From assembly GCA_030611945.1 (NCBI GenBank), contig JAUWOV010000096.1, positions 1-5,436 of the forward strand: a DNA stretch of 5,436 nt, written 5' to 3'. Made by a program: the position numbers and the translations under genes. How positions within the stretch are numbered: the first letter of the stretch is position 1; each line of letters begins with the position of its first letter. The DNA is from a bacterium (GTDB lineage: Bacteria > JAHJDO01). This document shows, piece after piece, positions 1 to 4,832 of this stretch. Below the pieces are notes generated by a model, which saw only the letters and a list, made by a program, of their open reading frames with translations, made no database searches and was not told the origin of the DNA.

Positions 1-362
1 TTTTTCCAGATAATCTCTCTTGCCTCCATAGAATCAACTGCACTTATCACAATGCCTTTAAGTTTTTGAGCTTCGTATCTATCCTCAACAGCCTTTATCT
101 CTAATCCTGTATCTGCCTTTATCCTGTTTTTAAGACATACAACCTTTTTTCTGCCAATATCCCCTGCGTTGTATATCTGGTTAGAGAAATTGTGCTCTTC
201 CACTATGTCATAATCATAAACAGTAATATCTTTAATACCCATCTTTGCTAATGCGTAAGTTGCAAATGAGCCAATGCTTCCTGCTCCTATTATTGTTACT
301 GCTGTCTGTCCTAATCTTTTCATATCTATTAAGTCTGTCTGCCTTATGAATTTCTTATCCAT
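1..362 (-). CDS. ThiF/MoeB/HesA-type E1-like adenylyltransferase, N-terminal part (cut by window edge)
   Basis: The frame opens with ATG at 362, preceded by an AAAGGAAA SD, and stays open for 120 codons to the window edge, so the C-terminus is missing. Seen: a Rossmann nucleotide-binding motif GAGSIGS at residues 26-32 after a hydrophobic strand (VTII), then VYDYDIVEEHN with acidic D50/D52, then NFSNQIY (58-64), GDIGRKKV with K72/K73, and the VISAVDS strand with D110. This order matches the ThiF/MoeB/E1 fold, which adenylates the C-terminus of a ubiquitin-like or sulfur-carrier protein, or a small substrate, using ATP. One oddity: the usual NxxRQ reads NFSNQ, so the Arg that helps ATP chemistry in MoeB is Asn here. 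The catalytic Cys and zinc-binding Cys pairs, if present, would lie in the missing half. It follows the JAB gene by 25 bases and is probably co-transcribed with it. The fold is secure; the substrate is unknown. Confidence 0.88.
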   Translation of the reverse strand, partial: MDKKFIRQTDLIDMKRLGQTAVTIIGAGSIGSFATYALAKMGIKDITVYDYDIVEEHNFSNQIYNAGDIGRKKVVCLKNRIKADTGLEIKAVEDRYEAQKLKGIVISAVDSMEAREIIWK

Positions 363-387
363 AGCTTGTTTCCTTTCTTTGATTGTG

Positions 388-831
388 TTATTGAATTAGT
401 CCTTCTCTTCTCATAGACAGGTATTTGTCAGCGCCAACTATGAGGTGGTCTAATACCTTAATACCGAGTATCTCTCCTGACTGGACTAGTTTTTTGGTTA
501 TCTCTTTATCCTGCTCAGAAGCTCCTGTCTCTCCGCTTGGATGATTATGCAAACACATTATAGAGCACGCATTAGCCAAAATAGCGCCTTTAAAGACTTC
601 CCTTTGCTCCACTACAGAAGAATTGAGCGTGCCGATAGATACTGTTTCTATGCCTAATATCCTGCTCTGGCTGTCCAGATAAACACACATAAAATGCTCT
701 CTGTCTTTTTTTCTCAACTCATCCATAACATCGTTTAAATCATCCGGTGTTTTGATGCTCTGTCCTGGGTTATACTCTTCCCTTATCAGCTGCACTTTAA
801 CCTCATATCCATCAAACAATTTTTTGCTCAT
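388..831 (-). CDS. RadC-like JAB/MPN domain protein
   Basis: This 147-aa protein is a stand-alone RadC C-terminal domain without the N-terminal helix-hairpin-helix part of full RadC (about 220 aa). Seen: E46 in DREHF, then HNHPSG at 95-100, S105 and D108, which together form the JAMM metal site (Glu, HxH, S-x2-D), followed by DHLIVG at 128-133, typical of RadC. The metal ligands are intact. JAMM folds are zinc isopeptidases in ubiquitin systems; for RadC-type members in phages and mobile elements the biochemical role is unsettled, and the old 'DNA repair' label is weakly supported. The start is the internal ATG at 831 because AAAGGAGA lies 8 bases upstream; a longer frame from 882 would overlap the preceding gene by 31 bases. 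The adjacent ThiF/E1-like gene raises the possibility of a conjugation/deconjugation pair, which is inference only. Confidence 0.92.
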   Translation of the reverse strand: MSKKLFDGYEVKVQLIREEYNPGQSIKTPDDLNDVMDELRKKDREHFMCVYLDSQSRILGIETVSIGTLNSSVVEQREVFKGAILANACSIMCLHNHPSGETGASEQDKEITKKLVQSGEILGIKVLDHLIVGADKYLSMRREGLIQ

Positions 832-839
832 TTCAGAAA

Positions 840-847
840 TCTCCTTT
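840..847 (-). promoter_or_regulatory. SD site fixing the RadC-like start
   Basis: AAAGGAGA on the minus strand, 8 bases before ATG 831 and just after the TAG (852-854) of the preceding 99-aa gene. It rules out the longer frame starting at 882. Confidence 0.85.
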
Positions 848-851
848 GATT

Positions 852-1151
852 CTATTTTTTGTTGCTGAGCAAACTGCCGCACTGATAGAGCAGTCTTATT
901 GCATCTCCGAGATATTCACGGTTTTGACCAGCTTTGTTATGGATAATCTGAGAAGTATGTTTATAGAACTTCTGCCAGTCTATTGGCGCTAAAACCTTAA
1001 AATTCAGCATCTCTTTAGGCAGCATTTTCTTGGCTAAACAAAGAATTCTTTCTGCCATATCATCCATGCTCTCGGGTGTTATCTCATGGATAGAGGATTC
1101 ATAAATCTCAGCTGCCTTACTCATAAAATCTTTATAAACAGGATTAGCCAT
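852..1151 (-). CDS. Unrecognised 99-aa helical protein
   Basis: I do not recognise this protein. It is 99 residues, largely alpha-helical by eye, with no signal peptide, membrane segment or Cys pair. The N-terminal half (residues about 5-45) is amphipathic and acidic, with an ITPESMDDMAERI stretch; the C-terminal half is more basic and contains WQKFYKHTSQIIHNK. The start at 1151 has a good purine-rich SD (GGGAGGG) that overlaps the last codons of the 73-aa gene, whose stop lies 1 base before this ATG, so the two are probably translationally coupled. It immediately precedes the RadC-like and ThiF-like genes and may belong to the same functional group. It shows no E2-like catalytic Cys context (its only Cys residues sit in helical stretches) and no beta-grasp pattern. 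Real gene, unknown function. Confidence 0.8.
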   Translation of the reverse strand: MANPVYKDFMSKAAEIYESSIHEITPESMDDMAERILCLAKKMLPKEMLNFKVLAPIDWQKFYKHTSQIIHNKAGQNREYLGDAIRLLYQCGSLLSNKK

Positions 1152-1152
1152 T

Positions 1153-1374
1153 TTAATTTTCCCTCCCTTGTTTTTTTGGCTCTTTTCCAGCTTTTTTAAC
1201 CACTAATACATGTTCTTCAATACAGAAGTCATTCTCTTTAAAATCTTTTATCTCCTGTGCGTGGTATTTGATATCTTCCTCAGCCAGCTTCCTTGAGGCA
1301 AATACTCCATGCGCAGCATACTCACCACTTGGATGAACATAGAGTAACACTGCAACTTTATTGCTGTTTTGCAT
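1153..1374 (-). CDS. Small hypothetical protein (73 aa), beta-beta-alpha-beta
   Basis: The predicted pattern is strand (KVAVLLYVHP), strand (EYAAHGVFAS), helix (RKLAEEDIKYHAQEIKDF), strand (DFCIEEHVLVV), then a basic Lys-rich tail. Short phage and mobile-element proteins with a V-x-L-L-Y-x-H start and a 'GVFAS...A' turn before a helix are common, and their role is unknown. The start at 1374 has the SD AAGAAAGGAG with correct spacing. The TAA stop at 1153-1155 is separated from the next ATG by 1 base, which suggests coupling to the 99-aa gene. The tail does not end in Gly-Gly and the fold lacks a final strand, so I do not call it ubiquitin-like. Real gene, function unassigned. Confidence 0.8.
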   Translation of the reverse strand: MQNSNKVAVLLYVHPSGEYAAHGVFASRKLAEEDIKYHAQEIKDFKENDFCIEEHVLVVKKAGKEPKKQGREN

Positions 1375-1397
1375 TCTCTATTCTCCTTTCTTAATTT

Positions 1398-1466
1398 CTA
1401 CTTTATATTGTCCGCTAACTCTGAATATCCATCATAAGCTTCTTCTCTTGTTACTTTATCTTCCAT
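1398..1466 (-). CDS. Possible 22-aa mini-ORF
   Basis: ATG at 1466 follows directly on the TAA of the 54-aa gene (TAAATG), and the frame reads MEDKVTREEAYDGYSELADN plus two residues before TAG at 1398-1400. There is no usable SD, so translation could occur only by reinitiation after the preceding gene. The acidic, helix-forming composition resembles the other small proteins here. It could equally be spacer sequence or the remnant of a longer gene. Low confidence. Confidence 0.3.
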   Translation of the reverse strand: MEDKVTREEAYDGYSELADNIK

Positions 1467-1631
1467 TTATTGCTTTTCTTGTTGACCTGTCTTAATCATT
1501 AAATCCTCATATTCCTCTTTTTCTTCATCCTCCAACCATTCATAAGCATCAAAATCAAACTTCCCCAAAAACCTTGCAGTAGCCATACAATATAATTCAT
1601 TTAATCTTGCTTGCATTTTTTTATGAGTCAC
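1467..1631 (-). CDS. Small acidic protein (54 aa), GTG start
   Basis: A short frame fills most of the gap after the 219-aa gene. It starts with GTG at 1631, which overlaps the TGA of the preceding gene as GTGA. The SD AAAGGGGTG lies 5 bases upstream, inside the last codons of that gene. An in-frame ATG at 1616 would give 49 aa, but its distance from the SD (20 bases) is too large. Seen: a short basic N-terminus (THKKMQARLNELY), then FLGKFDFDAYEWLEDEEK and an acidic helix ending EDLMIKTGQQEKQ. No domain is recognised. The four-base overlap is a classic translational-coupling arrangement and supports a real gene. Function unknown. Confidence 0.6.
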   Translation of the reverse strand: MTHKKMQARLNELYCMATARFLGKFDFDAYEWLEDEEKEEYEDLMIKTGQQEKQ

Positions 1632-2287
1632 ACTTTCACCCCTTTCTTAACGGTCATGTAATTTTCACATTCATCTATACACCCCACTATTCTGTCATGT
1701 TTAAAAGCTCTTTTTAGGTCTCCATGCATTTTCTTTATAGCTTTTGTCGACTCAGTAATGTTTCCTCCTAGAAGTGACAGGTCTCTGGTTTCCCAATAAT
1801 CCCCTTCGTCATTTACGCTTTTCAATATTCCTAATTTCTTACAGGCATCAAGGATTGTAATCACAAGTAAATGCGCCTTTACAAAATGCTCTGCGTACTG
1901 TGTTTTTGTAAAAGCGTGCCCCATCCAATTTTTCCCATCCTTGCTGATTAAACCAAGATTCGTTGCCTCGCAACCCTTGCCAGCCCACAGTTCAACTACA
2001 TATCCTTTGTATTTACTTCCATCTTTATCAGGATACTGAGTTCTGCCTATCCACTCACCTCTTGGTTGTGATTGGATTTTTGCCCATCTATAACCATCTT
2101 CGTTTGCCCCTGCTTGTCTTTTGTTCTCCTCATCATTATTAAAATCTTTACTATAATCCAGCTCCCAAATTTCCCCGACGGTTTTAAATGGTAATGCTCT
2201 TGCCAGTTTACTGACCTCTTGAAGTTTCGCTCTTGCCTCTTCAGCTATTCCTTGAAACTTCAGGTCATAATGTATTGTAAGACCCAT
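1628..2287 (-). CDS. Conserved-looking hypothetical protein, MGLTIHY family (219 aa)
   Basis: The protein begins MGLTIHYDLKF, an opening I associate with a family of uncharacterised bacterial proteins; no function is known to me. Seen: a helical segment (residues about 14-33) followed by LPFKTVGEIWELDY, a Trp- and Gly-rich central part with WAGKGCEATNLGL and NWMGHAFTKTQYA (about 100-132), a hydrophobic helix (HLLVITILDACKKLGIL), then DEGDYWETRDLSLLGGNI and a basic C-terminus. The mixed alpha/beta make-up and conserved-looking aromatic residues suggest a soluble globular protein. There is no signal peptide or membrane segment. The start at 2287 has the strong SD AAAGGAGA. It starts 1 base after the stop of the 72-aa gene and overlaps the following 54-aa gene by 4 bases. 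It is the largest gene in this stretch of small unknowns. Confidence 0.85.
   Translation of the reverse strand: MGLTIHYDLKFQGIAEEARAKLQEVSKLARALPFKTVGEIWELDYSKDFNNDEENKRQAGANEDGYRWAKIQSQPRGEWIGRTQYPDKDGSKYKGYVVELWAGKGCEATNLGLISKDGKNWMGHAFTKTQYAEHFVKAHLLVITILDACKKLGILKSVNDEGDYWETRDLSLLGGNITESTKAIKKMHGDLKRAFKHDRIVGCIDECENYMTVKKGVKV
1637..1645 (-). promoter_or_regulatory. SD site favouring the GTG start at 1631
   Basis: AAAGGGGTG on the minus strand lies within the final codons of the 219-aa gene. It is 5 bases from GTG 1631 but 20 bases from the alternative ATG 1616. Confidence 0.6.
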
Positions 2288-2288
2288 G

Positions 2289-2507
2289 CTATGTCTCCTT
2301 TCTCTTTAATGATTTTACTTTACTGGCAATTTCATCCTCCATGTTGTAGTAATCCTCTCCGTAGATTAATGCTCTGTCTTCTTCAGGAGGATCCTTGTCT
2401 GATTCTTTTTCAGTCTTTTTATCTTTGTAGGTTATTCCGTAATGCTCTTCAATGTAGCTGGAAACCGTGTCTATTACTTCACTTGCTAATTCCTCATATT
2501 TGTTCAT
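2289..2507 (-). CDS. Small acidic hypothetical protein (72 aa)
   Basis: The start is ATG 2507 because AGAGGTG lies 6 bases upstream. The in-frame GTG at 2516 sits inside that SD and is unlikely to be used. The product has an N-terminal helix (NKYEELASEVIDTVSSYIEE), a highly charged, probably disordered middle (KDKKTEKESDKDPPEEDR, about residues 28-45), then LIYGEDYYNMEDEIASKVKSL and a basic end. The charge pattern and size resemble accessory proteins of phages, but I do not recognise a family. Its TAG stop at 2289-2291 is 1 base from the ATG of the 219-aa gene, which points to coupling. Real gene likely, function unknown. Confidence 0.75.
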   Translation of the reverse strand: MNKYEELASEVIDTVSSYIEEHYGITYKDKKTEKESDKDPPEEDRALIYGEDYYNMEDEIASKVKSLKRKET

Positions 2508-2513
2508 TCGCAG

Positions 2514-2520
2514 CACCTCT
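2514..2520 (-). promoter_or_regulatory. SD site fixing the 72-aa gene start at ATG 2507
   Basis: AGAGGTG on the minus strand with a 6-base spacer. It contains the GTG that would otherwise be read as an upstream start. Confidence 0.7.
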
Positions 2521-2538
2521 GATTTAATTGATTTAAGT

Positions 2539-2724
2539 CTAATAACCCCTGCGGTTGAAGATATAGCATCTAACCCGCTTTAGAGCGTTAAGAAGCAGAT
2601 ATCTTTCCGGATACTCAATGTTCTGAGCAAGATAGACAATCTCCTCTGCTTCATCTCTGTAAAGGCTTAGTAAATTCCATGCGATTCTTACTGGTCTTCT
2701 ATGAATAGCTTCTACTGCTGTCAT
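2539..2724 (-). CDS. Small basic hypothetical protein (61 aa)
   Basis: The protein starts MTAVEAIHRRPVRIAWNLL and is helical and Arg-rich, with an acidic centre (YRDEAEEIVYLAQNI) and a basic end (ALKRVRCYIFNRRGY). No domain is recognised; the net charge would fit nucleic-acid or protein binding, but that is conjecture. The start at 2724 is chosen because a near-perfect SD (AAGGAGGTG) lies about 6 bases upstream. The frame stays open to 2802, but that version would overlap the preceding 64-aa gene by 65 bases and has no SD. The SD shares bases with the TAA of the preceding gene, implying coupling. A 31-base gap follows before the next gene. Confidence 0.75.
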   Translation of the reverse strand: MTAVEAIHRRPVRIAWNLLSLYRDEAEEIVYLAQNIEYPERYLLLNALKRVRCYIFNRRGY

Positions 2725-2729
2725 TTTTA

Positions 2730-2740
2730 CCACCTCCTTA
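2730..2740 (-). promoter_or_regulatory. SD overlapping a stop codon, fixes the 61-aa gene start
   Basis: TAAGGAGGTGG on the minus strand: the TAA is the stop of the 64-aa gene and the rest is a near-ideal SD for ATG 2724. It excludes the longer frame from 2802. Confidence 0.88.
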
Positions 2741-2932
2741 TTGATACCTGAGTTCAGGTAAGTCACTGTTTGTAGGATATAAACTATAAACTTTTCTTCC
2801 ATCTTTTAGTCTCCATTCAGCAAGACTATCGGATATATCGCCAAAGCTGTTCCCTTCTTCATCTGACGACATGTCTATTACTGCCTCTTGGTCTAAAGTC
2901 TTTAATAGTTTTATCAGGTCTTTAACTATCAT
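2738..2932 (-). CDS. Small hypothetical protein (64 aa), phage/plasmid type
   Basis: The protein reads MIVKDLIKLLKTLDQEAVID, then MSSDEEGNSFGDISDSLAEW and a short C-terminus. An N-terminal V-K-x-L-I-x-L-L-x-x-L-D-Q-x-A helix followed by a strand and an SSDEEGN turn is a pattern I associate with many short proteins in phages and plasmids; none has a role known to me. The start at 2932 has an AAAGGGGG SD. It overlaps the preceding 55-aa gene by 11 bases, and its TAA is built into the SD of the following gene. Both ends therefore suggest coupled translation. Real gene, unknown function. Confidence 0.8.
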   Translation of the reverse strand: MIVKDLIKLLKTLDQEAVIDMSSDEEGNSFGDISDSLAEWRLKDGRKVYSLYPTNSDLPELRYQ

Positions 2933-3089
2933 ACTTGCCCCCTTTGTTATGTTGCGTAGTTATTGTTTTTTCTCTCTTAATGAATCTGCCAAGCATCTGA
3001 TTCACTAATATAGTCATAGGCATACCCCTGCTTTTTGCCATCTTGTAAAGTAATGGAACTAACCGCTCATCTATTTTGGGACTGTACAT
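2922..3089 (-). CDS. Ribbon-helix-helix-like small protein (55 aa)
   Basis: The protein begins MYSPKIDERLVPLLYKMAKS and continues GMPMTILVNQMLGRFIKREK before a polar tail. The layout is a short N-terminal strand (YSPKI), a helix (ERLVPLLYKMAKSRG), a turn with MPMT, and a second helix (ILVNQMLGRFI). This fits a ribbon-helix-helix (Arc/MetJ-type) dimer, which would bind DNA through the strand pair. If so, it may be a repressor or segregation-type regulator of this element. That is inference, because the strand is short and a similar pattern occurs in proteins of unknown role. The start is ATG 3089, set by AAAGGAGGAG 5 bases upstream; the frame is open to 3179, but that would overlap the 139-aa gene. 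Its end overlaps the 64-aa gene by 11 bases. Confidence 0.78.
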   Translation of the reverse strand: MYSPKIDERLVPLLYKMAKSRGMPMTILVNQMLGRFIKREKTITTQHNKGGKYDS

Positions 3090-3094
3090 AAGAA

Positions 3095-3104
3095 CTCCTC
3101 CTTT
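3095..3104 (-). promoter_or_regulatory. SD site fixing the 55-aa gene start
   Basis: AAAGGAGGAG on the minus strand, 5 bases before ATG 3089. One of the strongest SD sites in the window, it decides against the longer frame from 3179. Confidence 0.88.
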
Positions 3105-3135
3105 GATTTTGTGACCGACTGTATGTATAGAAAGT

Positions 3136-3555
3136 TTATTTGGCAGGATTAGATCGCCCCTCACATTTCCAACACGCACAATTACTATAAATCCCTCCTG
3201 CGTTTTTCAGCCTTGGGCACTGTCCAATTTTTATCATGCAGGCCCCTAAGCGATTTTTGTATTGAATATGAGGATTTTTCATTATTGCCTGAACTATTTT
3301 AGCCTTTGAAACACCCAGTTCCTTCAGTCTTTCTACGCACCACATAGAATGACCATCGTTTTTATGCGTAGGTTCGTTAACATAAGCCTTAACTTCTGCT
3401 TGATCTTTGTAATTAAGCCAGGCGCGCATATCCCAAAGACTTGGATTCTTTTCCAGATAGCCAAGATAATAATCTGCGCTTTTATATCCAATTCCGGATG
3501 TAGGTCCCTGATTTACCTGCGGGCTGGTTTTGAATAGCTCTTTCTGTTTATTCAT
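3136..3555 (-). CDS. Unrecognised protein with C-terminal Cys cluster (139 aa)
   Basis: I do not recognise a family. The N-terminal part is polar; residues about 28-58 (YYLGYLEKNPSLWDMRAWLN...) and 70-95 (HSMWCVERLKELGVSKAKIV) look helical, the second possibly a helix-turn-helix-like pair. The C-terminal third has C106-x6-C113-x12-C126-x-C128-x2-C131 within basic sequence, which could hold zinc or an iron-sulfur cluster; there are more ligands than one zinc needs. Such a layout suits a DNA- or RNA-binding accessory factor, for example in replication, given the upstream dnaN, but this is inference. The start at 3555 has the SD AAAGGTGGG; the TAA of the 23-codon ORF sits directly before it. No membrane segment or signal peptide is present. 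Confidence 0.82.
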   Translation of the reverse strand: MNKQKELFKTSPQVNQGPTSGIGYKSADYYLGYLEKNPSLWDMRAWLNYKDQAEVKAYVNEPTHKNDGHSMWCVERLKELGVSKAKIVQAIMKNPHIQYKNRLGACMIKIGQCPRLKNAGGIYSNCACWKCEGRSNPAK

Positions 3556-3564
3556 TTCCCACCT

Positions 3565-3636
3565 TTACCTTTTAAAGATTTTAAAAGCGTACGCTTGGTC
3601 TTTAGATTCTAATGTTTTAATTGCTTTTAATACCAT
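3565..3636 (-). CDS. Possible 23-aa mini-gene or leader peptide
   Basis: ATG 3636 is preceded by GAGGGAG with an 8-base spacer and encodes MVLKAIKTLESKDQAYAFKI plus FKR, ending in TAA directly before the SD of the 139-aa gene. It is the first ORF after the promoter-like motif at 3672-3703. The basic helical peptide may be a genuine microprotein, or a leader that controls entry to the 139-aa gene by coupling. The well-placed SD and the stop/SD junction, both like those of neighbouring genes, support translation. No relative is known to me. Confidence 0.5.
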   Translation of the reverse strand: MVLKAIKTLESKDQAYAFKIFKR

Positions 3637-3644
3637 TTTCTAAA

Positions 3645-3651
3645 CTCCCTC
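3645..3651 (-). promoter_or_regulatory. SD site for the 23-aa mini-gene
   Basis: GAGGGAG on the minus strand, 8 bases before ATG 3636. It is the main reason for treating this very short frame as translated. Confidence 0.55.
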
Positions 3652-3671
3652 TATCGTTGTTTATTCTTCTG

Positions 3672-3703
3672 CTTATATAACAGCTTCAGAAAGGACTTTA
3701 GAC
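3672..3703 (-). promoter_or_regulatory. Promoter-like two-box motif, copy 1
   Basis: The minus strand reads GTCTAAA (3703-3697), 13 unconserved bases, then CTGTTATATAAG (3683-3672). Read as a promoter, TATATA at 3679-3674 is a -10 with an extended TG, and TCTAAA is a weak -35 at 17-base spacing. Transcription would start near 3667, about 30 bases before the 23-codon ORF. Both boxes and their spacing recur exactly at 5062-5093. It would drive the small-gene cluster downstream of dnaN. Confidence 0.7.
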
Positions 3704-3734
3704 TGGACTATTTTAGAAAAACTTAGTGACTGGA
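3697..3734 (-). repeat. Short direct repeat TCCAGTC upstream of promoter copy 1
   Basis: TCCAGTC occurs twice on the minus strand, at 3734-3728 and 3707-3701, each followed by a TAA(A)G-type end (ACTAAG versus TAAAG). The inner copy runs into the upstream box of the promoter-like motif. It may be an operator, or a decayed duplication of the box. At 7 bases in AT-rich DNA, chance remains possible. Confidence 0.35.
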
Positions 3735-3742
3735 TTTTTTAA

Positions 3743-4801
3743 TCAAAGCTTGACAGGCATTATGATGTGGGTAAAATCGTCTTTTTTAATTACGATTGGG
3801 GAATTTACGTCTTTCCCTAATTCAAGGGCAACTTCTCCACTTACTCTTTTCAATGCCTCCATTAAGAGAACAGGATTTATAGCAAACTTCTTTTCTTCCT
3901 TATTTTTAATAACCATTTCCTCGTTAGCCATTTTCCCTGCTTCACCTGTTTTAAACACAACAGAATCTTTCACAAAAGCAATTTCTACTACACTTTCATT
4001 GATCAGTTTCATTCTTTTAAGTATGTTTATCAATTCCTCGCTGTTTATTTTTATTTTACAATCGTTCTTTGGAATTATCGCCTTGTAATCCGGAAACTTC
4101 CCCTCTATCAACCTTGATTTGATATATGATCCATTATTTTTAAATAAGATATTTTTATCTGTTATTTGCACCTCTGCTTTTCCATCAATCTTTGAAATTT
4201 CCCTGCAGGCATTTGTAGGCACAATACAACTTGCTTCACCTAGATTACAGGGTGTTACTGATAACCGAACCCCATTTGTCGCAACGGCATTTTCGCCGTC
4301 AAAAAACACTCCGTTTAGAGCATATCTTATTTCATCATTAGACACTGCGAACATAGTCTTATGAAGCGCTTCTTTAATATCTATTTCCATACTTGTTTTC
4401 GCTTCTAAATTTTCAATCTTTGGGAAATCTTTAACCTTTACTAACGGCAATCTATATTTGCCTTTATCGGTTTTTAGTAAAAGCGCACCTGTTTTTTCTT
4501 TTCCCTTTTCTTTTTCCGCATCTTTTTTCTCTACTTCCAAGCTGATCATTTCAACATCAATCTCTTTTACCAAGCCAAATAAATCTCTGTGTGAAACAAG
4601 GATAGTCCCTTCTTTTTCTACTTCACACTCAATGCTTTTCCCCAGTGTTATTTCGAGATCAGTTGTTACGCACTCTAGTTTTCCTTCTCTTGCAGACATT
4701 TTTACACATTCTAAAACAGGTAGAGCATTCTTTTTGCCAGCAGCCCCGCTACAATACGCAAGCGCATCAATCAGATTTTCTTTCTTTACAGTTATTTTCA
4801 T
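3743..4801 (-). CDS. dnaN: DNA polymerase III beta subunit (sliding clamp)
   Basis: The product is the ring-shaped clamp that tethers a replicative polymerase to DNA. At 352 aa it is slightly shorter than the usual 365-380, with all three clamp domains present. Seen: LPVLECVKM and VTTDLEI (residues 28-51) in domain I; NDEIRYALNGVFFD and VATNGVRLSV (155-182) in domain II; SRLIEGKFPDYKAIIPK (229-245) leading into domain III; and SPIVIKKDDFTHIIMPVKL at the C-terminus. Pieces of the partner-binding pocket are recognisable (T175, G177, R179, L180 and the MPVKL end). Domain I carries an extra Lys/Glu-rich loop at about 91-104. The ATG at 4801 has AGGAG 8 bases upstream. There is no dnaA, recF or gyrB beside it, so this is not the chromosomal oriC locus but probably an element-encoded clamp. 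It lies 31 bases after the PnuC-like gene and is probably co-transcribed from promoter copy 2. Confidence 0.97.
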   Translation of the reverse strand: MKITVKKENLIDALAYCSGAAGKKNALPVLECVKMSAREGKLECVTTDLEITLGKSIECEVEKEGTILVSHRDLFGLVKEIDVEMISLEVEKKDAEKEKGKEKTGALLLKTDKGKYRLPLVKVKDFPKIENLEAKTSMEIDIKEALHKTMFAVSNDEIRYALNGVFFDGENAVATNGVRLSVTPCNLGEASCIVPTNACREISKIDGKAEVQITDKNILFKNNGSYIKSRLIEGKFPDYKAIIPKNDCKIKINSEELINILKRMKLINESVVEIAFVKDSVVFKTGEAGKMANEEMVIKNKEEKKFAINPVLLMEALKRVSGEVALELGKDVNSPIVIKKDDFTHIIMPVKL

Positions 4802-4832
4802 GGCTTTTACTCCTATTGTTTTATTCCTTCTT

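Noticed and set aside
832-882. N-terminal extension of the RadC-like gene from ATG 882
   Set aside because: It would overlap the preceding gene by 31 bases, and the AAAGGAGA SD clearly serves ATG 831.
1153-1374. 73-aa protein as the ubiquitin-like partner of the ThiF/JAB pair
   Set aside because: The strand/helix order is beta-beta-alpha-beta without the final strand, and the Lys-rich tail ends in Arg-Glu-Asn instead of Gly-Gly; JAB trimming to a Gly cannot be assumed.
2219-2527. Plus-strand open frame of 102 codons
   Set aside because: It lies opposite the 219-aa and 72-aa genes, both of which have good SD sites; the Cys/Leu-rich translation looks like antisense of charged coding sequence.
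2544-2556. Possible hairpin AACC-5-GGTT as a terminator
   Set aside because: Only a four-pair stem inside a coding end, with no T-run after it on the transcribed strand. No convincing intrinsic terminator was seen anywhere in the window.
2725-2802. N-terminal extension of the 61-aa gene from 2802
   Set aside because: It has no SD at 2802 and a 65-base overlap with the 64-aa gene; an ideal SD serves ATG 2724.
3090-3179. N-terminal extension of the 55-aa gene from 3179
   Set aside because: It would overlap the end of the 139-aa gene; the very strong SD serves ATG 3089.
3349-3537. Plus-strand open frame of 62 codons
   Set aside because: Antisense to the 139-aa gene, with no SD and no recognisable features.
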